This document shows, piece after piece, positions 13,043-21,796 of a DNA stretch of 43,952 nt. Where the stretch lies: contig CAZZZA010000009.1 of assembly GCA_964658455.1 (NCBI GenBank), forward strand, positions 1-43,952, written 5' to 3'. Every line of letters starts with the position of its first letter. The first letter of the stretch is position 1. Origin of the DNA: Lichenicola sp964658455 (GTDB lineage: Bacteria; Pseudomonadota; Alphaproteobacteria; Acetobacterales; Acetobacteraceae). The notes under the pieces were generated by a model. That model was given only the letters and a program-made list of their open reading frames with translations, had not been told where the DNA came from and searched no databases. Made by a program: the position numbers and the translations under genes.

Positions 13043-15100
13043 ATGGCGAAGGTTACCGTCGACGGCATCCAGATCGAGGTCGCGAACGGCTCGTCCGTGC
13101 TGCAGGCCTGCGAAGCGGCCGGCAAGGAGATCCCGCGCTTCTGCTACCACGAGCGGCTCTCCATCGCCGGCAACTGCCGGATGTGCCTGGTGGAGATCGA
13201 GAAGGCGCCGAAACCGGTGGCGTCCTGCGGCTATCCGGTGATGGACGGCATGGTCGTCAAGACCGACACCGAGGTGGTGCGCCGGGCGCGCCGCGCGGTG
13301 ATGGAATTCCTGCTGATCAACCATCCGCTGGATTGCCCGATCTGCGACCAGGGCGGCGAATGCGACCTGCAGGACCAGGCCTTCGCCTATGGCAGCGACC
13401 ACTCGCGCTACGCCGAGAACAAGCGGGCGGTGAAGGACAAGTATCTCGGTCCGCTGGTCCGCACGGTGATGACGCGCTGCATCCAGTGCACGCGCTGCAT
13501 CCGCTTCGCCTCCGAGGTGGCGGGCGTGCCGGAACTCGGCGCCACCTCGCGCGGCGAGAACATGGAGGTCACCACCTACGTCGAGAAGGCGCTGACCTCG
13601 GAGCTGTCCGGCAACCTGATCGACATCTGCCCGGTAGGCGCGCTCACCGCCAAGCCGAGCGCCTACACGGCGCGTCCGTGGGAGCTGTCCAAGAGCGACG
13701 GCATCGACGTGCTGGACGCCACCGGCACCAATATCCGCATCGACGCCAAGGGGCCGGAGGTGCTGCGCATCCTGCCGCGCGTGAACGATGCGGTGAACGA
13801 GGAGTGGATGGCCGACAAGGGCCGCTTCTCCTATGACGGGCTGCGGCGCAAGCGGCTCGACCGGCCCTGGGTGCGTGTAGGCGGCAAGCTGCAGCCGGCG
13901 AGCTGGCAGGACGCGTTCGTGGCGATCGCCAAGCGTCTCGAGGGCGTCAAGGGCGAGCGGATCGGCGCCATCGTCGGCGACCTCTGCGACGCCGAGAGCA
14001 TGGTGGCGCTGCGTGACCTGATGACGGCGCTGGGCTCTGGCAATATCGACTGCCGGCAGGACGGCGCGCAGTACGACATCAGCCGGCGCGAATTCTACAC
14101 CTTCAATGCCGGCATCGCCGGGATCGAGGAGGCCGACGCGCTGCTGCTGATCGGCACCGATCCCCGTCACGAGGCGCCGGTGCTGAATGCGCGGATCCGC
14201 AAGCGCTGGCTGGCCGGCAATTTTCCGGTCGGCGTGATCGCCGCACCCGGTACCGACCTGACCTACCCGGTGGAGTGGCTGGGCGACCGCCCGGCGGTGC
14301 TGGCCGGGCTGATGGATGGCAGCGTCGGCTTCGTGGAAACGCTGCGCGCGGCGAAGCGGCCGATGGTGATCGTCGGCCAGTCGGCGCTGGCGCGCGAGGA
14401 TGGCCCGGCGATGCTGGCCGCCGCCTGGGCGCTGGCAGGCAGCGTCGGCGCGCTGACGCTGGAGTGGCACGGGTTCAACATGCTGCACACCGTGGCCTCG
14501 CGGGTCGGTGCGCTCGATCTCGGGCTGGTGCCGCATGCCGGCTGCCGCTCGGTCGCCGGTATGATGAGCGGCGGGGTCGAGGTGCTGTGGCTGCTGGGCG
14601 CCGACGAGATCGGGCCGGGGCGGATCGGGCCGGATACGTTCGTGGTCTATCAGGGCCACCATGGCGACGCCGGAGCGGCGCGCGCCGACGTGATCCTGCC
14701 CGGCGCCGCCTATGTGGAGAAGAGCGGCACCTACGTGAACACAGAGGGACGGGTGCAGACCTCGTATCAGGCGGTGTTCCCGCCCGGCGAGGCGCGCGAG
14801 GACTGGCGCATCCTGCGCGCCTTCTCCGAGGTGGTCGGCCATACGCTGCCCTATGACGACATCGAGGCGGTGCGGGCGCGTCTGGCGGCGGTCAACCCGG
14901 TTTTCGCGCGCCAGGGCCTGCCCCGGTTCGGCGCCACCGGCGAGGCCGGTCCGGCCGGCGACGCGTCGGCGCTCGGCGGCGCGCCGTTCACGGCGATGAT
15001 CCAGGACTACTACCAGACCAACGTGATCAGCCGCGCGAGTGCCACCATGGCCGAATGTTCGAGGGTGTATGCACGGCCCGTCGCCCAGGCGGCGGAGTAG
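13043..15100 (+). CDS. nuoG: NADH-quinone oxidoreductase subunit G (clusters N1b, N5, N4)
   Basis: A 685-residue iron-sulfur subunit. N1b [2Fe-2S] uses Cys34, Cys45, Cys48 and Cys62. N5 uses the unusual His95 plus Cys99, Cys102 and Cys108 (HPLDCPICDQGGEC). N4 uses Cys147, Cys150, Cys153 and Cys197 (RCIQCTRC, DICPVGAL). The extra N7 cluster of some bacteria is not evident, as expected for alphaproteobacteria. The rest is a molybdopterin-oxidoreductase-like domain without obvious cofactor function. It conducts electrons from NuoF to NuoI. It starts 6 bases after nuoF and ends 6 bases before nuoH. Confidence 0.97.
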   Translation: MAKVTVDGIQIEVANGSSVLQACEAAGKEIPRFCYHERLSIAGNCRMCLVEIEKAPKPVASCGYPVMDGMVVKTDTEVVRRARRAVMEFLLINHPLDCPICDQGGECDLQDQAFAYGSDHSRYAENKRAVKDKYLGPLVRTVMTRCIQCTRCIRFASEVAGVPELGATSRGENMEVTTYVEKALTSELSGNLIDICPVGALTAKPSAYTARPWELSKSDGIDVLDATGTNIRIDAKGPEVLRILPRVNDAVNEEWMADKGRFSYDGLRRKRLDRPWVRVGGKLQPASWQDAFVAIAKRLEGVKGERIGAIVGDLCDAESMVALRDLMTALGSGNIDCRQDGAQYDISRREFYTFNAGIAGIEEADALLLIGTDPRHEAPVLNARIRKRWLAGNFPVGVIAAPGTDLTYPVEWLGDRPAVLAGLMDGSVGFVETLRAAKRPMVIVGQSALAREDGPAMLAAAWALAGSVGALTLEWHGFNMLHTVASRVGALDLGLVPHAGCRSVAGMMSGGVEVLWLLGADEIGPGRIGPDTFVVYQGHHGDAGAARADVILPGAAYVEKSGTYVNTEGRVQTSYQAVFPPGEAREDWRILRAFSEVVGHTLPYDDIEAVRARLAAVNPVFARQGLPRFGATGEAGPAGDASALGGAPFTAMIQDYYQTNVISRASATMAECSRVYARPVAQAAE

Positions 15101-15106
15101 GCGGAG

Positions 15107-16141
15107 GTGACCCAGTTCCTGTTCCACAGCCTGGCCGGGCTGCTGATCATCACCGTGCTGGAGTGCCTGGCGATCCTGGTGCCGCTGCTGATGGCGGTCG
15201 CGTATCTGGTCTATGGCGAGCGCAAGGTGCTGGGCGCGATCCAGTTGCGGAAGGGACCGAACACGGTCGGGCCGTTCGGCCTGTTCCAGACCTTCGCCGA
15301 CGCGATCAAGATGCTGACCAAGGAGACGGTGATCCCGTCCGGCGCCAACCGTGCGCTCTATCTGTTCGCGCCGTTCCTGACCTTCGTGCTGGCGATGATC
15401 GCCTGGGCGGTGATCCCGACCAACAATGGCTGGGCGATCGCCAACATCAATGTCGGCGTGCTGTATCTGTTCGCGGTCTCCTCGCTCGGCGTTTACGGCA
15501 TCCTGATCGCCGGCTGGGCGTCGAACTCGAAGTACGCGTTCATGGGCGGCCTGCGGTCGGCGGCGCAGATGGTGTCGTACGAGGTCTCGCTCGGGCTGGT
15601 GATCGTCTCGATCCTGCTGGTGGTGGGCTCGCTCAACCTGAACGACATCATCCTGGCGCAGCGGCATGTGTGGTTCGCGCTGCCGATGCTGCCGATGTTC
15701 GTGATCTTCTTCATCTCGACGCTGGCCGAGACCAACCGGGCGCCGTTCGATCTGCCGGAGGGCGAGAGCGAGCTGGTGGCCGGTTTCTTCGTCGAATACA
15801 GCTCGCTGGCGTTCGGGCTGTTCTTCCTCGGCGAATACATGAACATGATCCTGATGTCGGCGATGACCAGCATCCTGTTCCTGGGCGGCTGGCTGCCGCC
15901 GGTGGCGATGGCGCCGTTCACCTGGATCCCGGGACCGCTCTGGCTGATCGCCAAGATCGTGTTCGTGCTGTTCATGTTCATCTGGGTCCGGGCCACCTTC
16001 CCGCGCTATCGCTACGACCAGCTGATGCGTCTCGGCTGGAAGGTGTTCCTGCCGTTCTCGCTGGTCTGGATGGTCCTGACCGCGTGTTTCCTCATGGCGA
16101 CCGGCCTGCTGCCCGGTATGCCCTCCCATGGTGTCGGCTGA
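15107..16141 (+). CDS. nuoH: NADH-quinone oxidoreductase subunit H
   Basis: A 344-residue membrane subunit with about eight helices that forms the heel of the membrane arm and part of the quinone chamber. Family motifs are GERKVLGAIQLRKGPN in the first cytosolic loop and ETNRAPFDLPEGESELVAGF in the acidic loop thought to link quinone chemistry to proton pumping. The start is GTG at 15107, preceded by GCGGAG and following the nuoG stop by six bases. The stop TGA shares its last A with the nuoI ATG (16141). Confidence 0.97.
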   Translation: MTQFLFHSLAGLLIITVLECLAILVPLLMAVAYLVYGERKVLGAIQLRKGPNTVGPFGLFQTFADAIKMLTKETVIPSGANRALYLFAPFLTFVLAMIAWAVIPTNNGWAIANINVGVLYLFAVSSLGVYGILIAGWASNSKYAFMGGLRSAAQMVSYEVSLGLVIVSILLVVGSLNLNDIILAQRHVWFALPMLPMFVIFFISTLAETNRAPFDLPEGESELVAGFFVEYSSLAFGLFFLGEYMNMILMSAMTSILFLGGWLPPVAMAPFTWIPGPLWLIAKIVFVLFMFIWVRATFPRYRYDQLMRLGWKVFLPFSLVWMVLTACFLMATGLLPGMPSHGVG

Positions 16142-16629
16142 TGGCATTCCTCGACAGGACCGCACGTTCCTTCCTGCTGACCGAGCTGCTCGGCGGGATG
16201 GGGGTGACGCTGCGCTACATGTTCAAGCCGAAGGCGACCATCAACTACCCGCATGAGAAGGGCCATCTCGGGCCGCGCTTTCGCGGCGAGCATGCGCTGC
16301 GCCGCTACCCGAACGGCGAGGAACGCTGCATCGCCTGCAAGCTGTGCGAGGCGGTGTGCCCGGCGGAGGCGATCACCATCGAGGCCGAGCCGCGCGACGA
16401 CGGGTCGCGGCGCACCACGCGCTACGACATCGACATGACGAAATGCATCTATTGCGGGCTGTGCGAGGAAGCCTGCCCGGTGGATGCCATCGTCGAGGGG
16501 CCGAACTACGAGTTCGCCACCGAGACGCGCGAGGAGCTGATGTACGACAAGGCCAAGCTGCTCGCCAACGGCGATCGCTGGGAGACGGTGCTGGCGCGTC
16601 GCATCGAGATGGATGCGCCCTACCGATGA
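16141..16629 (+). CDS. nuoI: NADH-quinone oxidoreductase subunit I (clusters N6a, N6b)
   Basis: A 162-residue ferredoxin-like subunit. Two [4Fe-4S] motifs are complete: Cys63, Cys66, Cys69, Cys73 (CIACKLCEAVCP) and Cys102, Cys105, Cys108, Cys112 (CIYCGLCEEACP). It carries electrons from NuoG to cluster N2 in NuoB. The ATG at 16141 overlaps the nuoH stop by one base and gives the standard length. The same frame is open upstream inside nuoH, but that is not coding. Its stop overlaps the nuoJ ATG (ATGA at 16626-16629). Confidence 0.97.
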   Translation: MAFLDRTARSFLLTELLGGMGVTLRYMFKPKATINYPHEKGHLGPRFRGEHALRRYPNGEERCIACKLCEAVCPAEAITIEAEPRDDGSRRTTRYDIDMTKCIYCGLCEEACPVDAIVEGPNYEFATETREELMYDKAKLLANGDRWETVLARRIEMDAPYR

Positions 16630-17333
16630 TCACGCAGCTCGCCTTCTATGTGTTCGCGACCGTGCTGGTGCTGTCCGGCGCGATGGTGGTCAGCGCCCGC
16701 AATCCGGTGCACGCGGTGCTGTTCCTGATCCTGGGGTTCTTCAACGCCGCCGGCCTGTTCCTGATCGCCGGCGCCGAGTTCCTGGCGATGATCCTGGTGA
16801 TCGTCTATGTCGGCGCGGTCGCGGTGCTGTTCCTGTTCGTCGTGATGATGCTCGACGTCAATTTCAACCAGTTGCGCGAGGGGCTGCAGCGCTACGCGCC
16901 GGTCGGCTTGGCGGTGGGCGTGGCGATGCTGGCGGAGCTGGTGTTCACCATCGGCCGGCTGCGGCTGGTGCCGGCCGAGCGGCCAGTGCCGGTCGGGCCC
17001 GCGATCAGCAACACCGAGGCGCTGGGCCGGCTGATCTATACCGACTACGTGCTGCTGTTCCAGGCCTGCGGGCTGGTGCTGCTGGTAGCGATGATCGGCG
17101 CGATCGTGCTGACCTTGCGCGACCGTCCGACGGCGCGCCGACAGGATGTCGAGCTGCAGCACCGCCGGGTGCCGGCCGACACGCTGGAGATGATGGATCT
17201 GAAGGTCCATGCCAGCGTCGACGAGCTGGGCGGCTTCATTAGGCCGCATGACGGCTACGGCGCGGTCGCGTCGGCGAAGGTCGATCCGCGCATGCTGCCC
17301 GGCCGATCCGCAGACGAACATCTGGGAGCCTGA
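16626..17333 (+). CDS. nuoJ: NADH-quinone oxidoreductase subunit J
   Basis: A 235-residue membrane subunit. Helices lie at about residues 4-24, 30-50, 55-75, 92-112 and 142-162. The conserved third-helix pattern IVYVGAVAVLFLFVVMMLDV is the family hallmark, a flexible helix in the proton path. A hydrophilic C-terminal tail of about 65 residues follows the last helix. The tail is longer than in E. coli but its end is poorly conserved in general. It starts within the nuoI stop and is followed 7 bases later by nuoK. Confidence 0.95.
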   Translation: MITQLAFYVFATVLVLSGAMVVSARNPVHAVLFLILGFFNAAGLFLIAGAEFLAMILVIVYVGAVAVLFLFVVMMLDVNFNQLREGLQRYAPVGLAVGVAMLAELVFTIGRLRLVPAERPVPVGPAISNTEALGRLIYTDYVLLFQACGLVLLVAMIGAIVLTLRDRPTARRQDVELQHRRVPADTLEMMDLKVHASVDELGGFIRPHDGYGAVASAKVDPRMLPGRSADEHLGA

Positions 17334-17340
17334 TCGGGCG

Positions 17341-17664
17341 ATGAGTGGCGGTTTGCAAGCGGTCGGCCTCGGCCCGTATCTGACGGTAGGCGCGATCCTG
17401 CTGGTGCTGGGCGTGTTCGGAATCTTCCTGAACCGCAAGAACATCATCATCATCATGATGTCGATCGAGCTGATCCTGCTGGCCGCCAACCTTAATCTGG
17501 TGGCGTTCTCGGCAGCACTCGGTGACCTGTCCGGTCAGGTGTTCACCTTGTTCTCGCTGACGGTGGCCGCTGCCGAGGCAGCGATCGGCCTTGCCATCGT
17601 CACCGTCTATTTCCGCAATCGCGGCTCGATCCAGGTCGAGGACGTGACGATGATGAAGGGCTGA
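17341..17664 (+). CDS. nuoK: NADH-quinone oxidoreductase subunit K
   Basis: A 107-residue membrane subunit with three helices, related to MrpC of cation antiporters. The two membrane glutamates that carry protons in the family are visible, in MSIELILLAANLNLVAF and in TVAAAEAAIGLAIV. The ATG at 17341 gives the normal length. An in-frame ATG at 17209 lies inside nuoJ and would add 44 non-family residues. The stop precedes the nuoL ATG by one base. Confidence 0.97.
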   Translation: MSGGLQAVGLGPYLTVGAILLVLGVFGIFLNRKNIIIIMMSIELILLAANLNLVAFSAALGDLSGQVFTLFSLTVAAAEAAIGLAIVTVYFRNRGSIQVEDVTMMKG

Positions 17665-17665
17665 G

Positions 17666-19606
17666 ATGCTGTCCGTGGGCCCTCTTTTCGCCGTCGCGGT
17701 GTTCGCGCCGCTGCTCGGCGCCATTCTCGCCGGGCTGTTCGGCCGCCTGCTGGGCGACTCCCTGGCGCGCGTCCTCACCATCCTGCTGATGGGGCTCGCC
17801 TCGGTCTGCGCGATCGCCGCCCTCTGGACCGGGATCGATGCCGGCTCGCAGGCGATCGCGGTGCCGATCGGGACCTGGATCCAGGCCGGCGGGTTCCACG
17901 CCTCGTGGCAGCTGCGCTTCGACCCGTTGTCGGCGACGATGGTGACGATGGTCACCGTGATCTCGACCCTGATCCACCTCTACAGCGTCGGCTACATGGC
18001 GCACGAGAAGATGCCGGTGGCGCGGTTCTTCGCCTATCTGTCGCTGTTCAGCTTCGCGATGCTGATGCTGGTAAGTTCCGACAACCTGATTCAGCTGTTC
18101 TTCGGCTGGGAGGGGGTCGGTCTGGCAAGCTACCTGCTGATCGGATACTGGTTCGACCGGCCGAGCGCCACGGCCGCCGCGGTCAAGGCGTTCGTGGTGA
18201 ACCGCGTCGCCGACCTGTTCTTCATGGTCGGCATCGCGCTGCTGTTCGTGCAGTTCGGCACCGTCTCCTACGACAACATCTTCGCGCTGGTGCCGGCGCA
18301 CGCCAATGCGGCGTATCACCTGTTCGGCAGCGACCTGCGCGCCTACGAGGTGATCGGCGTGCTGCTGTTCATCGGCGCGGCCGGCAAGTCGGCGCAGCTG
18401 TTCCTGCACACCTGGCTGCCGGACGCGATGGAAGGCCCGACCCCGGTCTCGGCGCTGATCCATGCCGCGACGATGGTGACCGCCGGGGTGTTCCTGATGG
18501 CGCGGATGTCGCCGCTGCTCGAGTTCGCGCCGGTGGCCAAGGGGCTGGTGCTGGTGATCGGCGCGTCGACCTGCTTCTTCGCCGCGACCGTCGGCCTGGT
18601 GCAGCCGGACATCAAGCGCACCATCGCCTACTCGACCTGTTCGCAGCTCGGCTACATGTTCCTGGCCGCCGGGTGCGGCCTGTATCAGGCCTCGATGTTC
18701 CACCTGACCACCCATGCCTGCTTCAAGGCGCTGCTGTTCCTGAGCGCCGGGTCGGTGATCCATGCGCTGCACGGCGAGCAGGACATGTTCAGGATGGGCG
18801 GCCTGTGGCGCAGGTTGCCGGTCACCTACGCCGCGGTCTGGATCGGCGTGCTGGCGCTGGCCGGCATCCCGCCGTTCGCCGGCTGGTGGTCGAAGGATGC
18901 AATCATCGACGGCGCCTGGCTCGCCGGCGGGCTCGGCCTGTACGGCTGGCTGCTCGGCGTGATCGTCGCGTTCCTGACCGCGCTCTATAGCGGGCGGATG
19001 CTGTTCCTGGTGTTCCATGGCGCGCCGCGCATGCCGGACCTGGCGGCGCGCGCGCATGAGAGCCCGCTGGTGATGACGCTGCCGCTGGTACTGCTGTCGC
19101 TCGGCTCCGTGGTCGCCGGCTGGCTGCTCTATCCCTACTATGTCGGCGTCGCCCAGGCCGGTTTCTGGAGCGGCTCGATCTTCACCGGTCAGGACAACCA
19201 CGTGCTGGCCGGGCTGGAACAGGTCCCGGGCCTGGTCTCGCTGATCCCGACCTTCGCCGCAGTCGCCGGATTGCTGGCCGCGGTGCTCTGCTACGTGCTG
19301 AAGCCGGAACTGCCGGCCCGGCTCGCGCAGCGCATGCGCCCGCTGCATCTGTTCCTGCTGAACAAATGGTATTTCGACGAGTTCTACGACCGGGTGCTGG
19401 TGCGGCCCTATGCGAGGCTGGCCGGGCTGCTGTGGCACGGCGCCGATGAGGGGGTCGTGGGTGGCGCCGCCACCGGGCTCGCGCGGCTGACCGGCGGCGG
19501 CTCGCTGCAGCTGGCGCGCATCCAGACCGGGTCGATCGCGGTCTATGCCTTCACCATGCTGATCGGGCTGCTGACGCTGACCTCGATCTTCCTGATCTTC
19601 GGATGA
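17666..19606 (+). CDS. nuoL: NADH-quinone oxidoreductase subunit L (distal antiporter-like proton pump)
   Basis: A 646-residue, roughly 16-helix antiporter-like subunit of normal length. The proton-path residues are intact: Glu149 (FFGWEGVGLASY), Lys241 (AAGKSAQLFLHTWLPDAM), Lys354 (HACFKALLF) and Lys410 (GWWSKDA). The C-terminal part carries the long lateral helix and a final anchor (YAFTMLIGLLTLTSIFLIFG), which in known structures lies along NuoM and NuoN. Its stop overlaps the nuoN ATG in ATGA at 19603-19606. In the usual operon nuoM would come next. Here it does not, and NuoL shows no compensating extension or fusion. Confidence 0.97.
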   Translation: MLSVGPLFAVAVFAPLLGAILAGLFGRLLGDSLARVLTILLMGLASVCAIAALWTGIDAGSQAIAVPIGTWIQAGGFHASWQLRFDPLSATMVTMVTVISTLIHLYSVGYMAHEKMPVARFFAYLSLFSFAMLMLVSSDNLIQLFFGWEGVGLASYLLIGYWFDRPSATAAAVKAFVVNRVADLFFMVGIALLFVQFGTVSYDNIFALVPAHANAAYHLFGSDLRAYEVIGVLLFIGAAGKSAQLFLHTWLPDAMEGPTPVSALIHAATMVTAGVFLMARMSPLLEFAPVAKGLVLVIGASTCFFAATVGLVQPDIKRTIAYSTCSQLGYMFLAAGCGLYQASMFHLTTHACFKALLFLSAGSVIHALHGEQDMFRMGGLWRRLPVTYAAVWIGVLALAGIPPFAGWWSKDAIIDGAWLAGGLGLYGWLLGVIVAFLTALYSGRMLFLVFHGAPRMPDLAARAHESPLVMTLPLVLLSLGSVVAGWLLYPYYVGVAQAGFWSGSIFTGQDNHVLAGLEQVPGLVSLIPTFAAVAGLLAAVLCYVLKPELPARLAQRMRPLHLFLLNKWYFDEFYDRVLVRPYARLAGLLWHGADEGVVGGAATGLARLTGGGSLQLARIQTGSIAVYAFTMLIGLLTLTSIFLIFG

Positions 19607-21054
19607 GCGGTTCCATGCCCGACCTGGCCTATGACTGGACCCTGGCGCTTCCGGAGATCTTCCTGTCGGTCTGCGGGCTCGCCATCCTGACGTTCGGCGT
19701 GCTGCAGAAGAAGGGCACCTCCGGTCTGGCCTGCGGGGTGCTGACGATCGCCGCGCTGGTGGTCACGGCGTTCCTGGTGCTGCAGGCGCCGAACGGGATC
19801 GGCTATCGCGGCACCTTCGTCAGCGACGGGTTCGCGCGCTTCATGAAGCTGCTGACGCTGGCCGGCGCGGCGCTCAGCGTGGTGCTGTCGCTGGACCACA
19901 ATGTGCGGGCGAGGATCGACCGGTTCGAATTCCCGGTGCTGCTGCTGTTCTCGACCGTCGGCACCCTGATGATGGCGTCGTCGGAGAACCTGATGACGCT
20001 GTATGTCGGGCTCGAGCTGCAGTCGCTGGCGATCTACATCCTGTGCGCCTTCGCGCGCGACGAACTGACCTCCTCGGAAGCGGGGCTGAAATATTTCGTC
20101 CTGGGCTCGCTCGCCTCCGGGCTGCTGCTGTACGGCATCTCGCTGGTCTACGGCTTCGGCGGCACGCTGGAATATGCCGGCCTGCAGCGCGCCCTGACCG
20201 GTGGCGGCACGGTGCCGGCCGGGCTGGTGTTCGGCATCGTGTTCGTGTTCGTCGGGCTGGCGTTCAAGCTGTCGGCGGCGCCGTTCCATATGTGGACCCC
20301 GGACGTCTATCAGGGCGCGCCGGTCTCGGTGACCGCCTTCATGGCCGGGGCGCCGAAGGTGGCGGCATTCGCGCTGCTGCTCCGGGTGATGGTCGGCCCG
20401 TTCGGCCACCTGACCCCGCAATGGCAGATGCTGGTCGAGCTGGTGGCGATCGCCACGATGGCGCTCGGAGCGCTGGCGGCGCTGCCGCAGACCAACATCA
20501 AGCGGCTGATGGCCTATTCCTCGATCGGCCATATGGGCTACGCGATGATCGGCGTGGCGGCCGGCACCCAGGCCGGGGTGCGCGGTACCCTGGTCTATTT
20601 GACGACCTACCTGTTCATGACGGTGGGCGTGTTCTCCTGCATCATGGCGATGCGCCGTGACGGACGGCCGCTGGACCGGATCGCCGATCTGGCCGGGCTG
20701 TCGCGCACCAACCCGGTGCTGGCGCTGGCCATGGGCATCTTCATGTTCAGCATGGCTGGCGTGCCGCCGCTGTCCGGCTTCTTCGGCAAGCTGCTGGTGT
20801 TCTCGGCGGCGGTCGATTCGGGTCTGTGGACCCTGGTGGTGGTCGGCATCGTCACCAGTATGATCAGCCTCTACTACTACTGGCGCGTGGTGAAGGTGAT
20901 GTATGTCGACGCGCCGCAGGCCGCGTTCGACCGTCGCGCTCGCGCGCTGGCCACCGTGACCGGGGCGATGGGGCTGGTGACGGCGTTGTTCCTGCTGCTG
21001 CTGGGCCCGGTGCTGGGCGCGGCGCAGGCGGCGGCGGCGGGGCTGTTCCGGTAG
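19603..21054 (+). CDS. nuoN: NADH-quinone oxidoreductase subunit N (antiporter-like proton pump)
   Basis: A 483-residue antiporter-like subunit. It is NuoN, not NuoM, as shown by LALPEIFLSVCGLAILTFGV at the start, GLELQSLAIYILCAFARDE, then SSEAGLKYFVLGSLASGLLL. Proton-path residues are kept: Glu138 in YVGLELQS, Lys222 in GLAFKLSAAPFHMWTPDVY and the lysine in GFFGKLLVF. The ATG at 19603 overlaps the nuoL stop. An ATG at 19615 is an alternative start that removes four residues. It directly follows nuoL with no nuoM between them. birA begins 7 bases after its stop. Confidence 0.96.
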   Translation: MSGSMPDLAYDWTLALPEIFLSVCGLAILTFGVLQKKGTSGLACGVLTIAALVVTAFLVLQAPNGIGYRGTFVSDGFARFMKLLTLAGAALSVVLSLDHNVRARIDRFEFPVLLLFSTVGTLMMASSENLMTLYVGLELQSLAIYILCAFARDELTSSEAGLKYFVLGSLASGLLLYGISLVYGFGGTLEYAGLQRALTGGGTVPAGLVFGIVFVFVGLAFKLSAAPFHMWTPDVYQGAPVSVTAFMAGAPKVAAFALLLRVMVGPFGHLTPQWQMLVELVAIATMALGALAALPQTNIKRLMAYSSIGHMGYAMIGVAAGTQAGVRGTLVYLTTYLFMTVGVFSCIMAMRRDGRPLDRIADLAGLSRTNPVLALAMGIFMFSMAGVPPLSGFFGKLLVFSAAVDSGLWTLVVVGIVTSMISLYYYWRVVKVMYVDAPQAAFDRRARALATVTGAMGLVTALFLLLLGPVLGAAQAAAAGLFR

Positions 21055-21061
21055 CCCAGCC

Positions 21062-21796
21062 GTGCATCCGGCCTGGCGTCTCGCCGTCCATGACAGCCTC
21101 GTTTCCACCAACGATTACTGCATCGCCCGCGCCGAGGCCGGCGAGGCGGCCGGGCTCGCGGTGCTGGCGCGGCGCCAGACCGGCGCGCGCGGCTCTCGCG
21201 GACGCGGCTGGAGCGAGCCGCCATCCGGCAACCTGGCGCTGTCGGTGCTGCTGCGGCCGTCGCCGTCGTTCGACCAGCCGGGCCTGTGGCCGTTCCTGGC
21301 CGGACTGGCGCTGCACGACGCGCTGGGCGCGGTCTCGGCCGCCGCCCTGACCCTGAAATGGCCGAACGACGTGCTGCTCGACGGCCGCAAGCTGGCCGGG
21401 ATCCTGATCGAACGCGGCGTCGCCGCAGAGACGGTCTGGCTGGTGATCGGGTTCGGCGCCAACCTCGCCCAGGCGCCGCTTCTGCCTGACCGGGTTGCCG
21501 CCTGCCTGGCGGAGGCCGGGCCGGCGCCCGATGCCGAGCAGACCGCGCGGGCGCTGCTGGCAGCACTCGACCGCTGGCAGGCGCTCTGGGGGTGCGCAGG
21601 CTTCGCGGCGATCCGCGATGCATGGCTGCGCCGGGCGCATCCGGTCGGCACCGCGCTTGCGATCCGCGACCGGGGCGCGCAGAAAGAAGGATTGTTCGCA
21701 GGCATCGCGACGGATGGCGCGCTGCTGTTGTCGCATTCCGGCGTGACCGAGCGAATCGAGACCGGAGATGTCCTGTTGCGTACTGGAAGCGGTTGA
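21062..21796 (+). CDS. birA: Biotin--[acetyl-CoA-carboxylase] ligase, without DNA-binding domain
   Basis: A 244-residue monofunctional biotin protein ligase starting at GTG 21062. Catalytic motifs: STN at residues 15-17, the biotinyl-AMP loop GSRGRGW at 44-50, LKWPNDVLL from 98 and the lysine of DGRKLAGILIE at 110. A small C-terminal SH3-like domain ends the protein. It attaches biotin to carboxylases such as acetyl-CoA carboxylase. The N-terminal helix-turn-helix of the E. coli repressor is absent, so it should not regulate biotin genes. It sits between nuoN (7-base gap) and coaX (stop and start directly adjoining). This order is common in alphaproteobacteria. Confidence 0.95.
   Translation: MHPAWRLAVHDSLVSTNDYCIARAEAGEAAGLAVLARRQTGARGSRGRGWSEPPSGNLALSVLLRPSPSFDQPGLWPFLAGLALHDALGAVSAAALTLKWPNDVLLDGRKLAGILIERGVAAETVWLVIGFGANLAQAPLLPDRVAACLAEAGPAPDAEQTARALLAALDRWQALWGCAGFAAIRDAWLRRAHPVGTALAIRDRGAQKEGLFAGIATDGALLLSHSGVTERIETGDVLLRTGSG

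Noticed and set aside
19603..21054. The possibility that this gene is nuoM rather than nuoN
   Set aside because: LPEIFL at the start, the YVGLELQSLAIYILCAF segment and SSEAGLKYFVLGS are NuoN features; NuoM features such as a VKVPMWPVHTWLPDAH-type motif are absent.
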